64,000 bases of DNA, from contig OZ038434.1 of NCBI GenBank assembly GCA_964036275.1, positions 31,086,947 to 31,150,946 of the forward strand. The letters are read 5' to 3'. Positions 55,001-64,000 of this stretch are shown piece by piece. Both the position numbers and the translations under genes were made by a program. The DNA comes from Litoditis marina. Lineage: Eukaryota; Nematoda; Chromadorea; Rhabditida; Rhabditidae. The first letter of the stretch is position 1, and each line of letters starts with the position of its first letter. Below the pieces are notes generated by a model. It saw nothing but the letters and a program-made list of their open reading frames with translations. It searched no databases and had not been told where the DNA came from.

Positions 55001-57851
55001 TATTAGGATTCTATATAGAATTCACACCCCGTTACCCACTCACCCGATGATGATCGATATATCCGACGATACTGTGCAGTGATCGGGCATCCTGTTCGGA
55101 GGGCTGCCACGTGACATTCGGCAGGTATTCCGCCAGATGGACACAGTGCTGGCCGGTCCCAGACGCCAACTCCAGAACCTGAGAATAAAATCCAAGTTAG
55201 ATAAATAGTAATTAATTACTAGTGACTCAATTATACTTTGTGCAAATAAATAACTAAAGTTGTGAACCACTGTGCAACATTGGTATTGTTCTATTTTTGC
55301 AGAATACTACTGCTACAGTATAACAGCAATTCGTGTCGTTCTTTTTTTGCTGATATAGAGGTCAAACCAAACACAACTCACACATTTGTTGGTTCCCCCA
55401 CTTTTTACTAATAGTTCTTTTTTTGCTAGTTGTACAATTACAACTATCCATGGTACAAGAAGGAGAATGTTGGCGCTAATTGGCGCAAGCGACTAACGCC
55501 ACTGATAAATTTGAAATTGTCGAGTTACTAACGTAGTTGTATTGTGATCATCGGCCAAATGACAAAATTCCAATCATTTATGTTGACAATTTGTCGTTCC
55601 TGCGTTCTGGCGCAATTTGGCGGCAGCGCTTGGCGCCAACGCAAAATTTTCAGTTTCTGACAGATCACTTTACTTAACCATGTGACCACTTTTAACTGTA
55701 GCAAATTTCAAACGATTCCGTGGACAATGACGTATCTTGGAGTTTTGGCGCCTGTCCGAGCGCCAGAAGAGAAATTTCAGTTCGGAAAAAAGAAATTCAC
55801 ATTTTCCACGAAAGTATCCAATTCCTCTCCGTGTTAAACATTTCAATTAACGACAACTAGTGCTTTGTCATTGTTGGCGCTATTAGCGCCCGCGCCCGAC
55901 GCCATTGATGAGCTATACATCTCATAATTGGCGCGACGGCTAACTTTTGCATTAGAACTCATGTTTCAAACTTCAGCTAAATCGGTTCAGTCTGTTTTCC
56001 AATAGTCGTTTTTGACGCCTATTGGCGCCCGCGCCCGGCGCCAATGAGGAGCTGTACACCTCATATTTGGCGCGACGCGCTAACTACTGCATTAGAACTC
56101 ATGTTTCAAATTTCAGCTAAATCGGTTCGGTAGTTTTTCCAATAGTCGTTTTTGACGCCTATTGGCGCCCGCGCCCGGCGCCAATGAGGAGCTGTACACC
56201 TCATAATTGGCGCGACGGGCTAACTTTTGCATTAGAACTCATGTTTCAAATTTCAGCTAAATCGGTTCGGTAGTTTTTCCAATAGTCGTTTTTGGCGCCC
56301 GCGCCCGGCGTCAATGACAAGCTATACACCTCATATTTGGCGCAACGGGCTAACTTTTGCATTAGAACTCATGTTTCAAACTTCAGCTAAATCGGTTCAG
56401 TCTTTTTTCCAATAGTCGTTTTTGACGCCTATTGGCGCCCGCGCCCGGCGCCAATGAGGAGCTGTACACCTCATATTTGGCGCGACGAGCTAACTATTGC
56501 ATTAGAACTCATGTTTCAAACTTCAGCTAAATCGGTTCAGTCTTTTTTCCAATAGTCGTTTTTGACGCCTATTGGCGCCCGCGCCCGGCGCCAATGAGGA
56601 GCTGTACACCTCATATTTGGCGCGACGAGCTAACTATTGCATTAGAACTCATGTTTCAAATTTCAGCTAAATCGGTTCGATAGTTTTTCCAATAGTCGTT
56701 TTTGGCGCCTGTTGGCGCCCGGCGTCAATGACAAGCTATACACCTCATATTTGGCGCAACGGCCTAACTGTTGCATTAGAATTCATGTTTCAAATTTCAG
56801 CTAAATCGGTTCGGTAGTTTTTCCAATAGTCGTTTTTGGCGTCTATTGGCGCCCGCGCCCGGCGCCAATGAGGAGCTATACATTTCATATTTGGCGCGTC
56901 GGGCTAACTTGTGCATTAGAACTCATGTTCCAAATTTCAGCCAAATCGGTTTAGTAGTTTTTTCAATAGTCGTTTTTGGCGCCCGCGCTCGGCGCCAATG
57001 ATGAGATATACATTTCATATTTGGCGCGACGGGCCAACTTTTGCATTAGAACTCATGTTCCAAATTTCAGCCAAATCGGTTCAGTAGTTTTTCCACTACG
57101 ATGCGGACAGAATTCCGTGAGGGATGAGGAAGGAGGGACGAGGGACGAATTACGGCGGAACTTTTCAACAACGACACGAAACCATAACTCAGGCGAAAAT
57201 AATCCGATTTGGCTAAAATTTTCACACAATGTTCAATTCGTGATTCTCAAACGTTCTCTCCTTTTAGTATTTAAAAAAAATTATATTTGAAGCTTTTTGT
57301 TGGTTAAAAGGAAAAAACGAGTCCGCAATGACCAAACCAAAGACAACTCACGCAGAGCGCTCCGCGCGATTCACACATGTTCCATTCACAGGTAGACACG
57401 TATGAATGTCACATTTCCAAACGTGTTTTCGGGCTTCTCGTAAGGATTACGATGTCGCACTATTGTCAGCACAGTCTATACGTTCATCAGCAAAGCGTCA
57501 TTATTAAGTTCTGTTGGAATGAGAAATATGAATGTCAACGATAATTACTGAATAATAAGGTGATACGCCGACAAAAAAGCAGTGCACTGATGGCTAGTAC
57601 CCTGTTGTATGAGGATAGCAGACAAGGATGAGCTTTTCTTACATCGGCTGTCGATTATTTGCATGGATGTTGCACAACCAATCATACATGAAAAAGCAGT
57701 TGAAATACTTCAACTTGTTATTCATCATCAAATATAAAGTTACCAAGTAACATAACATCGAAAAACCTACTTTCATGCCATCCCCAAGATATTGTCGCAA
57801 AACATCTAGAATTGGACCCTTGTTGCGGTCAGCCGCACTGGCGCGTAGCAT
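52043..57851 (-). CDS. METTL26: METTL26 homologue (UPF0585/DUF938 methyltransferase-like), complete
   Basis: Six exons: 57771-57851, 55044-55178, 53965-54051, 53326-53394, 52499-52660 and 52043-52126, all phase 0 with GT-AG ends, encoding 205 residues (human about 204). It begins MLRASAADRNKGPILDVLRQ and continues with the SAM-binding motif VLELASGTGQH, WQPSEQDARSLHSI, VDVVLNINMIHI, the family signature MLITYGPYSIDGVISPQSN with DFDASLRSQNKEWGLRD, and a C-terminal MPANNHMLIL. The substrate of this class I methyltransferase-like family is not established. Intron 1 contains a 2.1-kb insertion and intron 2 a hAT MITE. It is the only complete METTL26 in the window and lies tail-to-tail with the hst-6 pseudogene. 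Confidence 0.93.
54400..54621. mobile_element. hAT MITE with 8-bp duplication in METTL26 intron 2
   Basis: Ends CAGGGGTGACCA and GGTCACCCCTG are inverted, with exact flanks GATAACAG (54392-54399 and 54622-54629). The METTL26 fragment at 35-37 kb has the empty site at about 36344. Terminal sequence and 8-bp duplication are typical of hAT. Confidence 0.92.
55256..57368. mobile_element. 2.1-kb Helitron-like insertion in METTL26 intron 1
   Basis: Homology with the fragment at 35-37 kb breaks at AAATAACT (about 55256) and resumes at TTCACACAT (about 57368); about 100 bp of the other copy is absent here. The left part has CCCCCACTTTTTACTAAT and the right border has GCAGAGCGCTCCGCGCGATT, as in the element near 41985. 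The centre is a GGCGCC-rich minisatellite. Confidence 0.7.
55945..57085. repeat. Minisatellite, nine units of about 130-140 bp
   Basis: Each unit carries GCATTAGAACTCATGTT, TTCAGCTAAATCGGTTC, TTTTTCCAATAGTCGTTTTT and a GGCGCCCGCGCCCGGCGCC block. The GGCGCC blocks are the most variable part, being doubled, shortened or lost between units. Confidence 0.93.
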
Positions 57852-58630
57852 TGTACAATGTAGTCCTCAACACGCCACGAAAACTGGTTATAGCAATCAA
57901 TCTGAATTGGAAAATGAGCATGAGCGCGGCGAGGGAAGCCTGTAGGCAATATTTCCGCTTGCTAGGAAACGGATGGTTCACGAAAAAAGTTATATGATCT
58001 TCTAAGTGCTTCCCTGTGCATACTAAGCCAGCTAAATCAGTGTGTACAACTGTACAGGTTGGAAAACGTCATTTCGGATTCCGCGACAACTCGTCCCCGC
58101 GCGTCGCGTGTGCGACAACTCGTCCCCCATCATGCGACAACTCGTCCCCAATGTTTTAACACAAAATAAGCTAAAAACGGAGTTTCAAAGTGAAATTACA
58201 CTTTGTAAAGTTTCCTACTTCATATTGAATACAAATTGACTATAAATACATTCGAAAAATGAGTAAGGCGTCACTTATTTGAGAGAAAACGACAAATTTT
58301 TGAAAATTGTAGCATAGTATGATTTATTTTCAATTTTTTCTTATCTCCAAGGCTGCCTACAGCCTTTATATAAAATTTAATCCATTCACGAATTTAATTT
58401 GTAAGTTTCAAGGTAATTTGAGTATTTTCTGAGCTGGGGACGAGTTGTCGCACGCAACGCGGGGACGAGTTGTCCGTAAACGTCACGGGAGGCATATTTA
58501 TAAACTTCTTTTAGAAAAAAGTCAACCACGAAAGACCACTTTCGATAATATTAACACATATCTACGGAAATTCCGATTAATACAAGAACAGATTATTATA
58601 ACAAAATTTATGTCAAAAACAATAACAGCT
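57852..58630. other. Intergenic region between METTL26 and the ribosomal operon, with an inverted-repeat element
   Basis: No gene. An element at about 58075-58478 has ends built of GCGACAACTCGTCCCC, repeated three times on the left and inverted twice on the right. A solo right-type end lies in the MIF4G gene at about 38100-38175 (TTGTCGCACGCAACGCGGGG). Confidence 0.65.
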
Positions 58631-59142
58631 TCACTCCTTGAGGTCACGCAGACGACGAATGGTCGACCTGACGGTGGCGGCAGTGACAGTTCCGTAAACG
58701 TAGGCTCCGCCAGCAACAACCTGGAAGCATACATATAAAACAAACGTAAGAGACATCGGCAGAACTAATCTGAAGAAATACAAAATGTTCGTCAACATCA
58801 TGCCAATACGCCATGGTGAGGTATCGGAATCGTCCGCAACATTGATTTTCCCGAAATCTTGAATGTACTACTATTTAACAGGTAGTACAAGGGTTGAACG
58901 GGCTAAACAAGCTTAATGTAAACATAACTGAACTTTGCAGAAGAGTAAGAACCAACCTTGTTGCACTTGGAGCAGTTCCAGATGCCGACAGCCTTGCGCT
59001 TCATGGCCTCCTTTCCGCAGAAGACACAAGTGTACCGGGAGTGCTGGGTAACTTCCATTTTCTTCACCATCTTACGAAGGGAAGCTCCGTAACGAGTACC
59101 ATACTTACCAACGATTCCGACCTTCTTGGTGCGCTTGGCCAT
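58631..59142 (-). CDS. rpl-43: Ribosomal protein eL43 (L37a)
   Basis: Two exons, 58957-59142 and 58631-58720, encode 91 residues, the usual length. It starts [19 protein letters not shown], has the zinc-binding pairs CVFC and CSKC, and ends RRLRDLKE. It is a structural protein of the 60S subunit. It is the third gene of the operon, 190 bp after the tct-1 stop; CTGTTTAG lies just upstream of the ATG as a plausible SL2-type acceptor. Its single intron holds a candidate H/ACA snoRNA. Confidence 0.97.
58783..58904 (-). ncRNA. Candidate intronic H/ACA snoRNA, family B copy 1
   Basis: On the host (minus) strand: first hairpin closed by CCCG/CGGG with an upper stem GTACTAC/GTAGTAC, a hinge AAATCA (H-box pattern ANANNA), a second hairpin with stem CCGATAC/GTATTGG, and ACA followed by three bases. 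The pocket strands TTCAACCCTTG and CATTCAAGATTT are identical in the three copies. It lies in the rpl-43 intron. Confidence 0.75.
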
Positions 59143-59332
59143 TGTATACCCTAAACAGACTGTGTTATAAACAAACGCAAATGAATAAGAGGAACATGAG
59201 GAGAAACAAAGCAAAGCAGCAATAGAGATATAACCGGTCAAAACCAATAGCACGAGCATCACTAGTTAGTCAAAACAGCATTTACTCATTCAAGAATGCA
59301 AATCACAGAAATGAGAGAATCCAAATGAGAGC
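59143..59332 (-). promoter_or_regulatory. Operon intercistronic region, tct-1 to rpl-43
   Basis: 190 bp separates the tct-1 stop from the rpl-43 start. An AGTAAA-type polyadenylation signal follows tct-1, and a splice acceptor (CTGTTTAG then GGTATACA) sits directly before ATG. Spacing fits SL2 trans-splicing in nematode operons. Confidence 0.7.
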
Positions 59333-60606
59333 TCAGTTCTTCTCCTCCAAGATAGCCTCCTTGATAAGGAGAAGGGTGGGAACCTCCTCTCCATCAACAT
59401 CACGGTACTCGATGATGGCAACCTGGCCACCATCGGCTCCTTCGGCAGCGCGCTCTCCTAAAAAAATGTTCGTCAACTATATGCCAATAAATCAAACTAA
59501 AGTATTGGAATCGTCTGCAACATAAATTTACCCGAAATCTTGAATGTTACTCGCTTGTACACGTGAAACAAGGGTTGAACGGGAGAAATTATTAAAGAAA
59601 AGGTCTGAACAATGCACATCAGTGCGAAACTAACCGATGAAGAATTGGAGAGTCTTCCATCTCTTCTTGTCGAGAAGGCCAACAACGAAACCTTGGATCT
59701 TCTTCTTGAAGGCATCGATGTCGTCCTTGGACTTGCCGTTCTTCTCCATGTGTTCAATGACTCTCTTCATGAAACCCTTGACGTAGGACTTGAAAGTGGC
59801 GGGATCCTCATAGCAGTTCATCTCCTGAAAAGCAATCATTGACAGTAAGATATGGGCAAACAAAAATAAATTTGCAAAGTAAAGTGAATGTTCATTAACC
59901 ACAAGCCAATAACCTCACATGTGGTATTGATAGCTGCGTTTAACTTCGTTTTACCCGAAATCTTGAATGCGCCATGATTACACAAATGGCACAAGGGTTG
60001 AACGGGAACAAGAAAACTTTGTGACAAAAAAGACGAATGAGGCCCTTACTCGTCTATAATAGCAGATTTCGCAAAAGTGAAAATACATCGAGTAAGAGCA
60101 CCAAGTAAATAATAAACTAACCTACCACCAGCTTGTGGTTCAGGACAATGTCGATTCCGCGTTCCACGTGCTCATCAGAACCATCGTCGCACTCATCTTC
60201 AGCAGAAGGGTTGGAGCCAGCCAGGGTGATTTCTCCTTCCTTGCGCACTACATGACGTCCCTTGAACTCGTATACAAGATCGTCCACCAACTTCATGGGG
60301 AAAGAATCGGAGGCGAGCTCATCATCTGAAATGAACGCAGTCAAGGCAAAGAACAGATACCGCAGAAGCATCACGTCAACCTGTTCTCTTAATAATCTTG
60401 ACTTGTTGGTAATATACCACAATTGATTCACAATATCACTATTAAACTCAATCAGGCTAAAAACATTGCGCTGTGAGGGAGCGATAAGACATCACGGACT
60501 CACAGGAATGAAAAGCTGAACGAGCCAACGATACCGCTTAAGGATTGTGGAACGTTACAACTAAAATGAAGACCGCACCTGTGAAAACATCCTTGAAGAT
60601 CAGCAT
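59333..60606 (-). CDS. tct-1: Translationally controlled tumour protein (TCTP)
   Basis: Four exons: 60579-60606, 60126-60325, 59635-59824 and 59333-59457, giving 180 residues. It reads MLIFKDVFTDDELASDSFPM, then a Lys-Glu loop region, NPSAEDECDDGSDEHVERGI, DIVLNHKLV, an EMNCYEDPATFKSYVKGFMK helix hairpin and a C-terminal IIEYRDVDGEEVPTLLLIK. TCTP is an abundant cytosolic protein linked to growth and translation control. The start is set by homology and by TCTCTTCAG one base before ATG. Second gene of the operon; in C. elegans it also follows rla-0. Introns 2 and 3 each carry a candidate H/ACA snoRNA, and intron 1 has an unexplained long hairpin. Confidence 0.97.
59465..59584 (-). ncRNA. Candidate intronic H/ACA snoRNA, family B copy 2
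   Basis: Fills most of tct-1 intron 3. Same CCCGTTCAACCCTTG and CATTCAAGATTTCGGG pocket strands as the other copies, second hairpin stem CCAAT/ATTGG, and ACA plus three bases only a few bases before the splice acceptor. The hinge is less H-box-like than in copies 1 and 3. Confidence 0.7.
59886..60007 (-). ncRNA. Candidate intronic H/ACA snoRNA, family B copy 3
   Basis: Lies in tct-1 intron 2. The first-hairpin upper stem is TGTGCCAT/ATGGCGCA, entirely different from copy 1 but still paired; pocket strands are unchanged. Hinge AAACGA, second stem AATACC/GGTTATT, then ACA and TTC. Confidence 0.72.
60336..60575 (-). ncRNA. Unexplained long hairpin in tct-1 intron 1
   Basis: On the host strand GTCAAG and AAGAGAACAG pair with CTGTTCTTT and CTTGAC to form a long stem-loop, and CTGTGAG/CTCACAG forms another. 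No ACA box follows at the right place and the C/D-like motifs are poorly spaced, so the class of RNA, if any, is open. Confidence 0.3.
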
Positions 60607-60790
60607 TCTGAAGAGACCCAAGAGCTAAAAGTAGAGTTACAATGCCCATACAAAACAAAAATGCAAGAAACAGCGAAAATACAAAGAAGAGGTATACAAG
60701 TGTCTTCAACACAGGTAGGCACAAATCACATTAGTAACAATGAACTTTATTCTCCCCAAGAGAACATAACAACCCAGAAGGTCAACAAGC
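60607..60790 (-). promoter_or_regulatory. Operon intercistronic region, rla-0 to tct-1
   Basis: 184 bp between the rla-0 stop and the tct-1 ATG. AATAAA (minus strand, 60746-60751) lies about 40 bases after the stop, and TCTCTTCAG ends one base before the ATG. This is the expected arrangement for cleavage plus SL2 trans-splicing. Confidence 0.8.
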
Positions 60791-62500
60791 TTAGTCGAAC
60801 AGACCGAATCCCATGTCGTCGTCGGACTCTTCCTTCTCCTCTTCCTTAGCGGCGGCAGCGGGAGCAGCAGCACTGGAAGCAGCGGCGGCAGGAGCAGCAG
60901 CAGCGAACTTGCTGGGATCGGCAAGGTAAGCCTTGATGGTTTCGGCCTCCTTGAAGGTGACATCGGTAACGGCAGCAACTCCGAGCATGTTCTGGACTCC
61001 AGAAGCGAGAGAGTGGGCAACGGACGCGAGCGTGGGGTACTTGGCGGCAAGCGAAACAGCTGCGACGTTGCGAACACCAGCCATGAAACGGTTGCGGAGC
61101 TCGTCGGTGGTCATGTCCAAAACCTCAGGAGAGTAGAGAGTTCCGTTATCGTACACTTGAAGAACGACAAGTCCGTACGAGAAGGGAGTGATTCCCAACA
61201 TGTTGAGCAGAGCAGACTCGGAAGCTCCGACCTTCTCGCCCTCCTTGATGAGGTGAACCTCGTTCAGAATCTCGATAGTTCCCCTAGCGATCTTGGTGGG
61301 GATCTGGAGAGCCTGGAAGAAAGAAGTCTTCTCAGGTCCCATTCCGGTGTTCTGAGGAGGCAGCTTCACGTCACAGGGAGCGATGGATCCGGCCTTGGCG
61401 GGGGCACCCTAAAATAAAAAACATAACGTCTACGACGAGTAAATATATTTTCTTCGAAACTAAAGTTCGGTGCGAAAAAAACAGTAATGGAGAAAATATG
61501 GTCGCGTGAAAATATGCATGGTCGCGTGAAAATAAGCAACTAGCACGCAAATTTTGCTTCGTAAACAGATTGACTTCCAAGACAGAACAATTGTTCGGAG
61601 CACCGCTTCGGGTAAAAAAATCACAGAGTACGTCAATAAATGTTTGAGAGGCATGAAACTGGAATGGTAAGAACCACAACAGGGATTATCTCTCAAATCT
61701 ATATAATATGGCCTGCAGAGATTAGGTTGAACTACTTCAGTAGAACACCTTGCCCAAAACTAGAGGCGTGGATAATAACCATTTACAACTTAAAACGAAC
61801 TCACTCTCTTGTTGGCGATGAGAGAGTCTCTGACTTCGGACAGGTCGTCCTTGGTGAAAACGAATCCGACGTTCTGAACGACGTATGGGAGAAGTTTCTC
61901 CAGAGATGGGTTCTTGGCAAGATGTCCGCGAATGGCCTTACGGATCATGGTGTTTTTTCCCATAAGAATAGCGGCCTTTCCTAAAAAAACAGCTCATCAT
62001 GCGCATACATAAACCAGCATTGTAGAAATTCAACATGATTCGTTGAAAAAACGACTTCGTCTGGACTGGACTAGCCATAGAAAATTACTTAAACTAAAAC
62101 TAAAAAGAACTTAACTTTTCAATGAGTTATCGTTGAAAATAAATAATACAATAAAGTAATCAACAGATGGGATTTGATTTGAATGTTTTAGAGGCATGAA
62201 ACTGGAATGGTAAAAACCACAACAGGGATTATCTCTCAAATCTATATAATATTGCCTGCAGAGATTAGGTTGAACTACTCCAGTAGAACACCTTGCCCAA
62301 AACTAGAGGCTTCATAATAGAACGAAATTGGTTATTAACTTTCAAAGAAACTGACCTCTCATGGCTTGACGAATCTCCTGCATCTGCTTGGATCCGACAT
62401 TGTCGACTCCTACGAGGAAGCACTTGGGGTACTCCTCGAAGAGCTCGACCAGCTTGGTGAAGTAGTTGGCCTTCCAGGTAGATCTGTCTTCCCTAACCAT
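60791..62500 (-). CDS. rla-0: Ribosomal stalk protein uL10 (P0)
   Basis: Three exons, 62356-62500, 61805-61980 and 60791-61408, encode 312 residues, equal to the nematode protein. It starts [20 protein letters not shown], contains [14 protein letters not shown] and [20 protein letters not shown], has an Ala-rich hinge, and ends [11 protein letters not shown], the P-stalk tail that contacts elongation factors. First gene of the operon. A splice acceptor (TTGTTCAG, about 62537-62539) upstream of the ATG suits SL1 trans-splicing. Both introns contain a copy of the same candidate H/ACA snoRNA. Confidence 0.98.
61638..61766 (-). ncRNA. Candidate intronic H/ACA snoRNA, family A copy 1
   Basis: On the host strand in rla-0 intron 2: first hairpin with apical stem CTACTGAAGTAG inside AGGT/ACCT, H-box-like ATATTA, second hairpin closed by GAGAG/CTCTC, then AAACATTT, placing ACA three bases from the end. 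Copy 2 in intron 1 is over 90 percent identical by eye, while the rest of the two introns does not align. Confidence 0.75.
62181..62308 (-). ncRNA. Candidate intronic H/ACA snoRNA, family A copy 2
   Basis: Lies in rla-0 intron 1 with the same order: hairpin, ATATTA hinge, hairpin, ACA plus TTC. Differences from copy 1 are few and scattered. Confidence 0.75.
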
Positions 62501-64000
62501 CGTGGTGTGCTAAGGATCGTGTTTTAAAGACGGACCCTGAACAACAAAGCATTACGAACAAAGTTAGATACAACCATAAACGAATTACAGCAAGTCCCAG
62601 TAAACAATAATCGACATTGAACGAAAAACGACTAAAAAAATCGTAATTTTGTAACGATAAAAAACTGTTTTCTGATATTTTCACTGTTAAATGTGCTCTT
62701 TCTTGCATTGAACGAAAAATCAGCCTTTGATTAACATGTTATACTGAAAATGAATTGTAAAAAAACACATGTTAGGTACGACAACGCAAAATTTTTAGGA
62801 AAACGAAATAATTTTGAAAGGAGAGTTGCCTAACGATTGATACGCAGCGCCTAGTATTAAGAGAGCTGATGCGCAGTATCAAATGGGTATGGCGTCAAAT
62901 GAGTGTTGGCGCATTGCTGGTGTTTCTGACCCAAGCCAGTTTTCATAATGTTTCGCAAAATTTCGAAAGGAGAGATGGATGTAACATAAAGAAGTACTAT
63001 TTTTCAATACGGGTAATTTGCAGAGTAAAAGAAATTGACGAAATTCACTTCATCTATTCGTTTTGAATTATTTTTACCATGTTTTTTCTAATTTCCTTTC
63101 GTTTTTGATCGGCCTACCCGTCGCATGAAAAGAAAGTGAACAAACAAAGAATTCTTCATGTAATTGAATGAAATATGGAAAGAGTGGGATGAAGTCTGAA
63201 AAAGAATGGTAATTTGGACAAAAGTAGATTTTTGCTCCATTTATTATGTACGTTTTTGTAAATAATGAAAACGCGTTATTAAAAACACCAGTTATTTGAC
63301 TGGAATGTGGTGGTGGGTGAAAAGGTTAATATAACCATACGTTACTCCTTTGATACACTACATTGAAGGAGAATGTATGAAGTAATCGAGATTTATATCT
63401 AAACACCTTTTCACAGCTCGTTCCTGCACAACTCTTGCTCGAGCGAGTTTCGCCTATGTTAAATGTGATAAGAACGAGAAAGTGCACAATACTTTGAAAG
63501 GTCATGCCATACTATAGTGTGTTTCACTCAATTGTAACCCCCTATCGTGAAATGTCGAGTGAAAATAGAAAGTTTTGACTTATACAAGTTTTCGAACCAA
63601 CTTCCGACTCCAGTATTCTGTTCCCCTTTGAAAGTTAGGCCGATTACTGTAAAGAGTCATCGGCTGGTGAAAGGGAGTACACACGAGTTTTGAATTTACC
63701 CTAGTTTGGTTTGCTCAAAATGCCTGATTTGCGATTTATATGACTGTTTGAAGGAGTTAATTGCCTACGAATACTTCTGGGTAGTTTCAATTCATTTCTA
63801 CGAAACCAAAAGCGATTACAGGGGATGAAGAAATGAGTGTTGTAGTTTGACACATCACAACTCTTCTATTCCGACTAACAAGCACTGAAATTCAAACTAC
63901 AAACACAGCAATCTCGAGCAACATGTAGAGTTTCGCCTTCATTGCCAAGATCAAACCTAGCAACCATTTGGTTAGATTACCAAACGCAGTAGCAACTTCT
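62501..64000. promoter_or_regulatory. Upstream region of the ribosomal operon
   Basis: Contains the presumed operon promoter and SL1 acceptor next to rla-0. No other gene is seen; the short frame at 62869-63066 has no support. A TGTAGTTTGA MITE lies at 63838-63908. Confidence 0.55.

Noticed and set aside
59333..60606. First thought to be ribosomal protein L22 by position
   Set aside because: The exon translations match TCTP along the full length and not L22.
60933..61417. Plus-strand frames of 67 and 134 codons opposite rla-0
   Set aside because: Antisense shadows of the highly biased rla-0 coding exon.

Overview
The window looks like nuclear DNA of a rhabditid nematode, most likely Caenorhabditis or a close relative. 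Introns end in TTTCAG-type acceptors, genes are small and multi-exonic, a trans-spliced-style operon is present, and rla-0 and tct-1 are neighbours as in C. elegans (F25H2.10 and F25H2.11). All gene models were spliced by eye and rest on GT-AG sites, phase agreement and family resemblance; no search was run.

Layout. 1-3.3 kb is intergenic and repeat-rich, with a decayed tRNA-like sequence. 3.33-4.23 kb (+) is a two-exon gene for a 60-residue secreted peptide precursor. 7.29-11.22 kb (-) is a complete six-exon STEEP1 homologue. 13.95-20.28 kb (+) is a complete eleven-exon heparan-sulfate 6-O-sulfotransferase (hst-6). 21.87-25.14 kb is a 3.27-kb insertion with a 4-bp target duplication that carries its own spliced coiled-coil gene. 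28.5-35 kb (-) holds an unidentified multi-exon gene among mobile elements. 38.0-45.4 kb (-) is a MIF4G-domain (eIF4G-like) gene with a leucine-zipper tail. 47.6-48.4 kb (-) is the Lys/Glu-rich 3' end of a gene whose 5' part is missing. 52.0-57.9 kb (-) is a complete six-exon METTL26 homologue. 58.6-62.5 kb (-) is a three-gene operon, rla-0, tct-1, rpl-43, whose introns carry five candidate H/ACA snoRNAs in two families.

The main large-scale event is a duplication. The unit 'hst-6 (+) followed by METTL26 (-)' exists at 14.8-25.9 kb and at 48.4-57.9 kb, with a further METTL26 fragment at 35.2-37.4 kb. Decay was reciprocal: the first unit keeps an intact hst-6 but only scraps of METTL26, while the second keeps an intact METTL26 and an hst-6 that lost exons 1, 5, 6, most of 7, and 11. 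The copies have since taken different transposon insertions, several with readable target-site duplications, so they serve as empty/filled site pairs. A tandemly assembled haplotype is a possible alternative and should be excluded.

The rest is mostly non-autonomous DNA transposons: hAT-like MITEs with 8-bp duplications, a 1.5-kb Mutator-like foldback element with a 9-bp duplication, Helitron-like elements with GC-rich terminal palindromes and internal minisatellites, and several short palindromic families.
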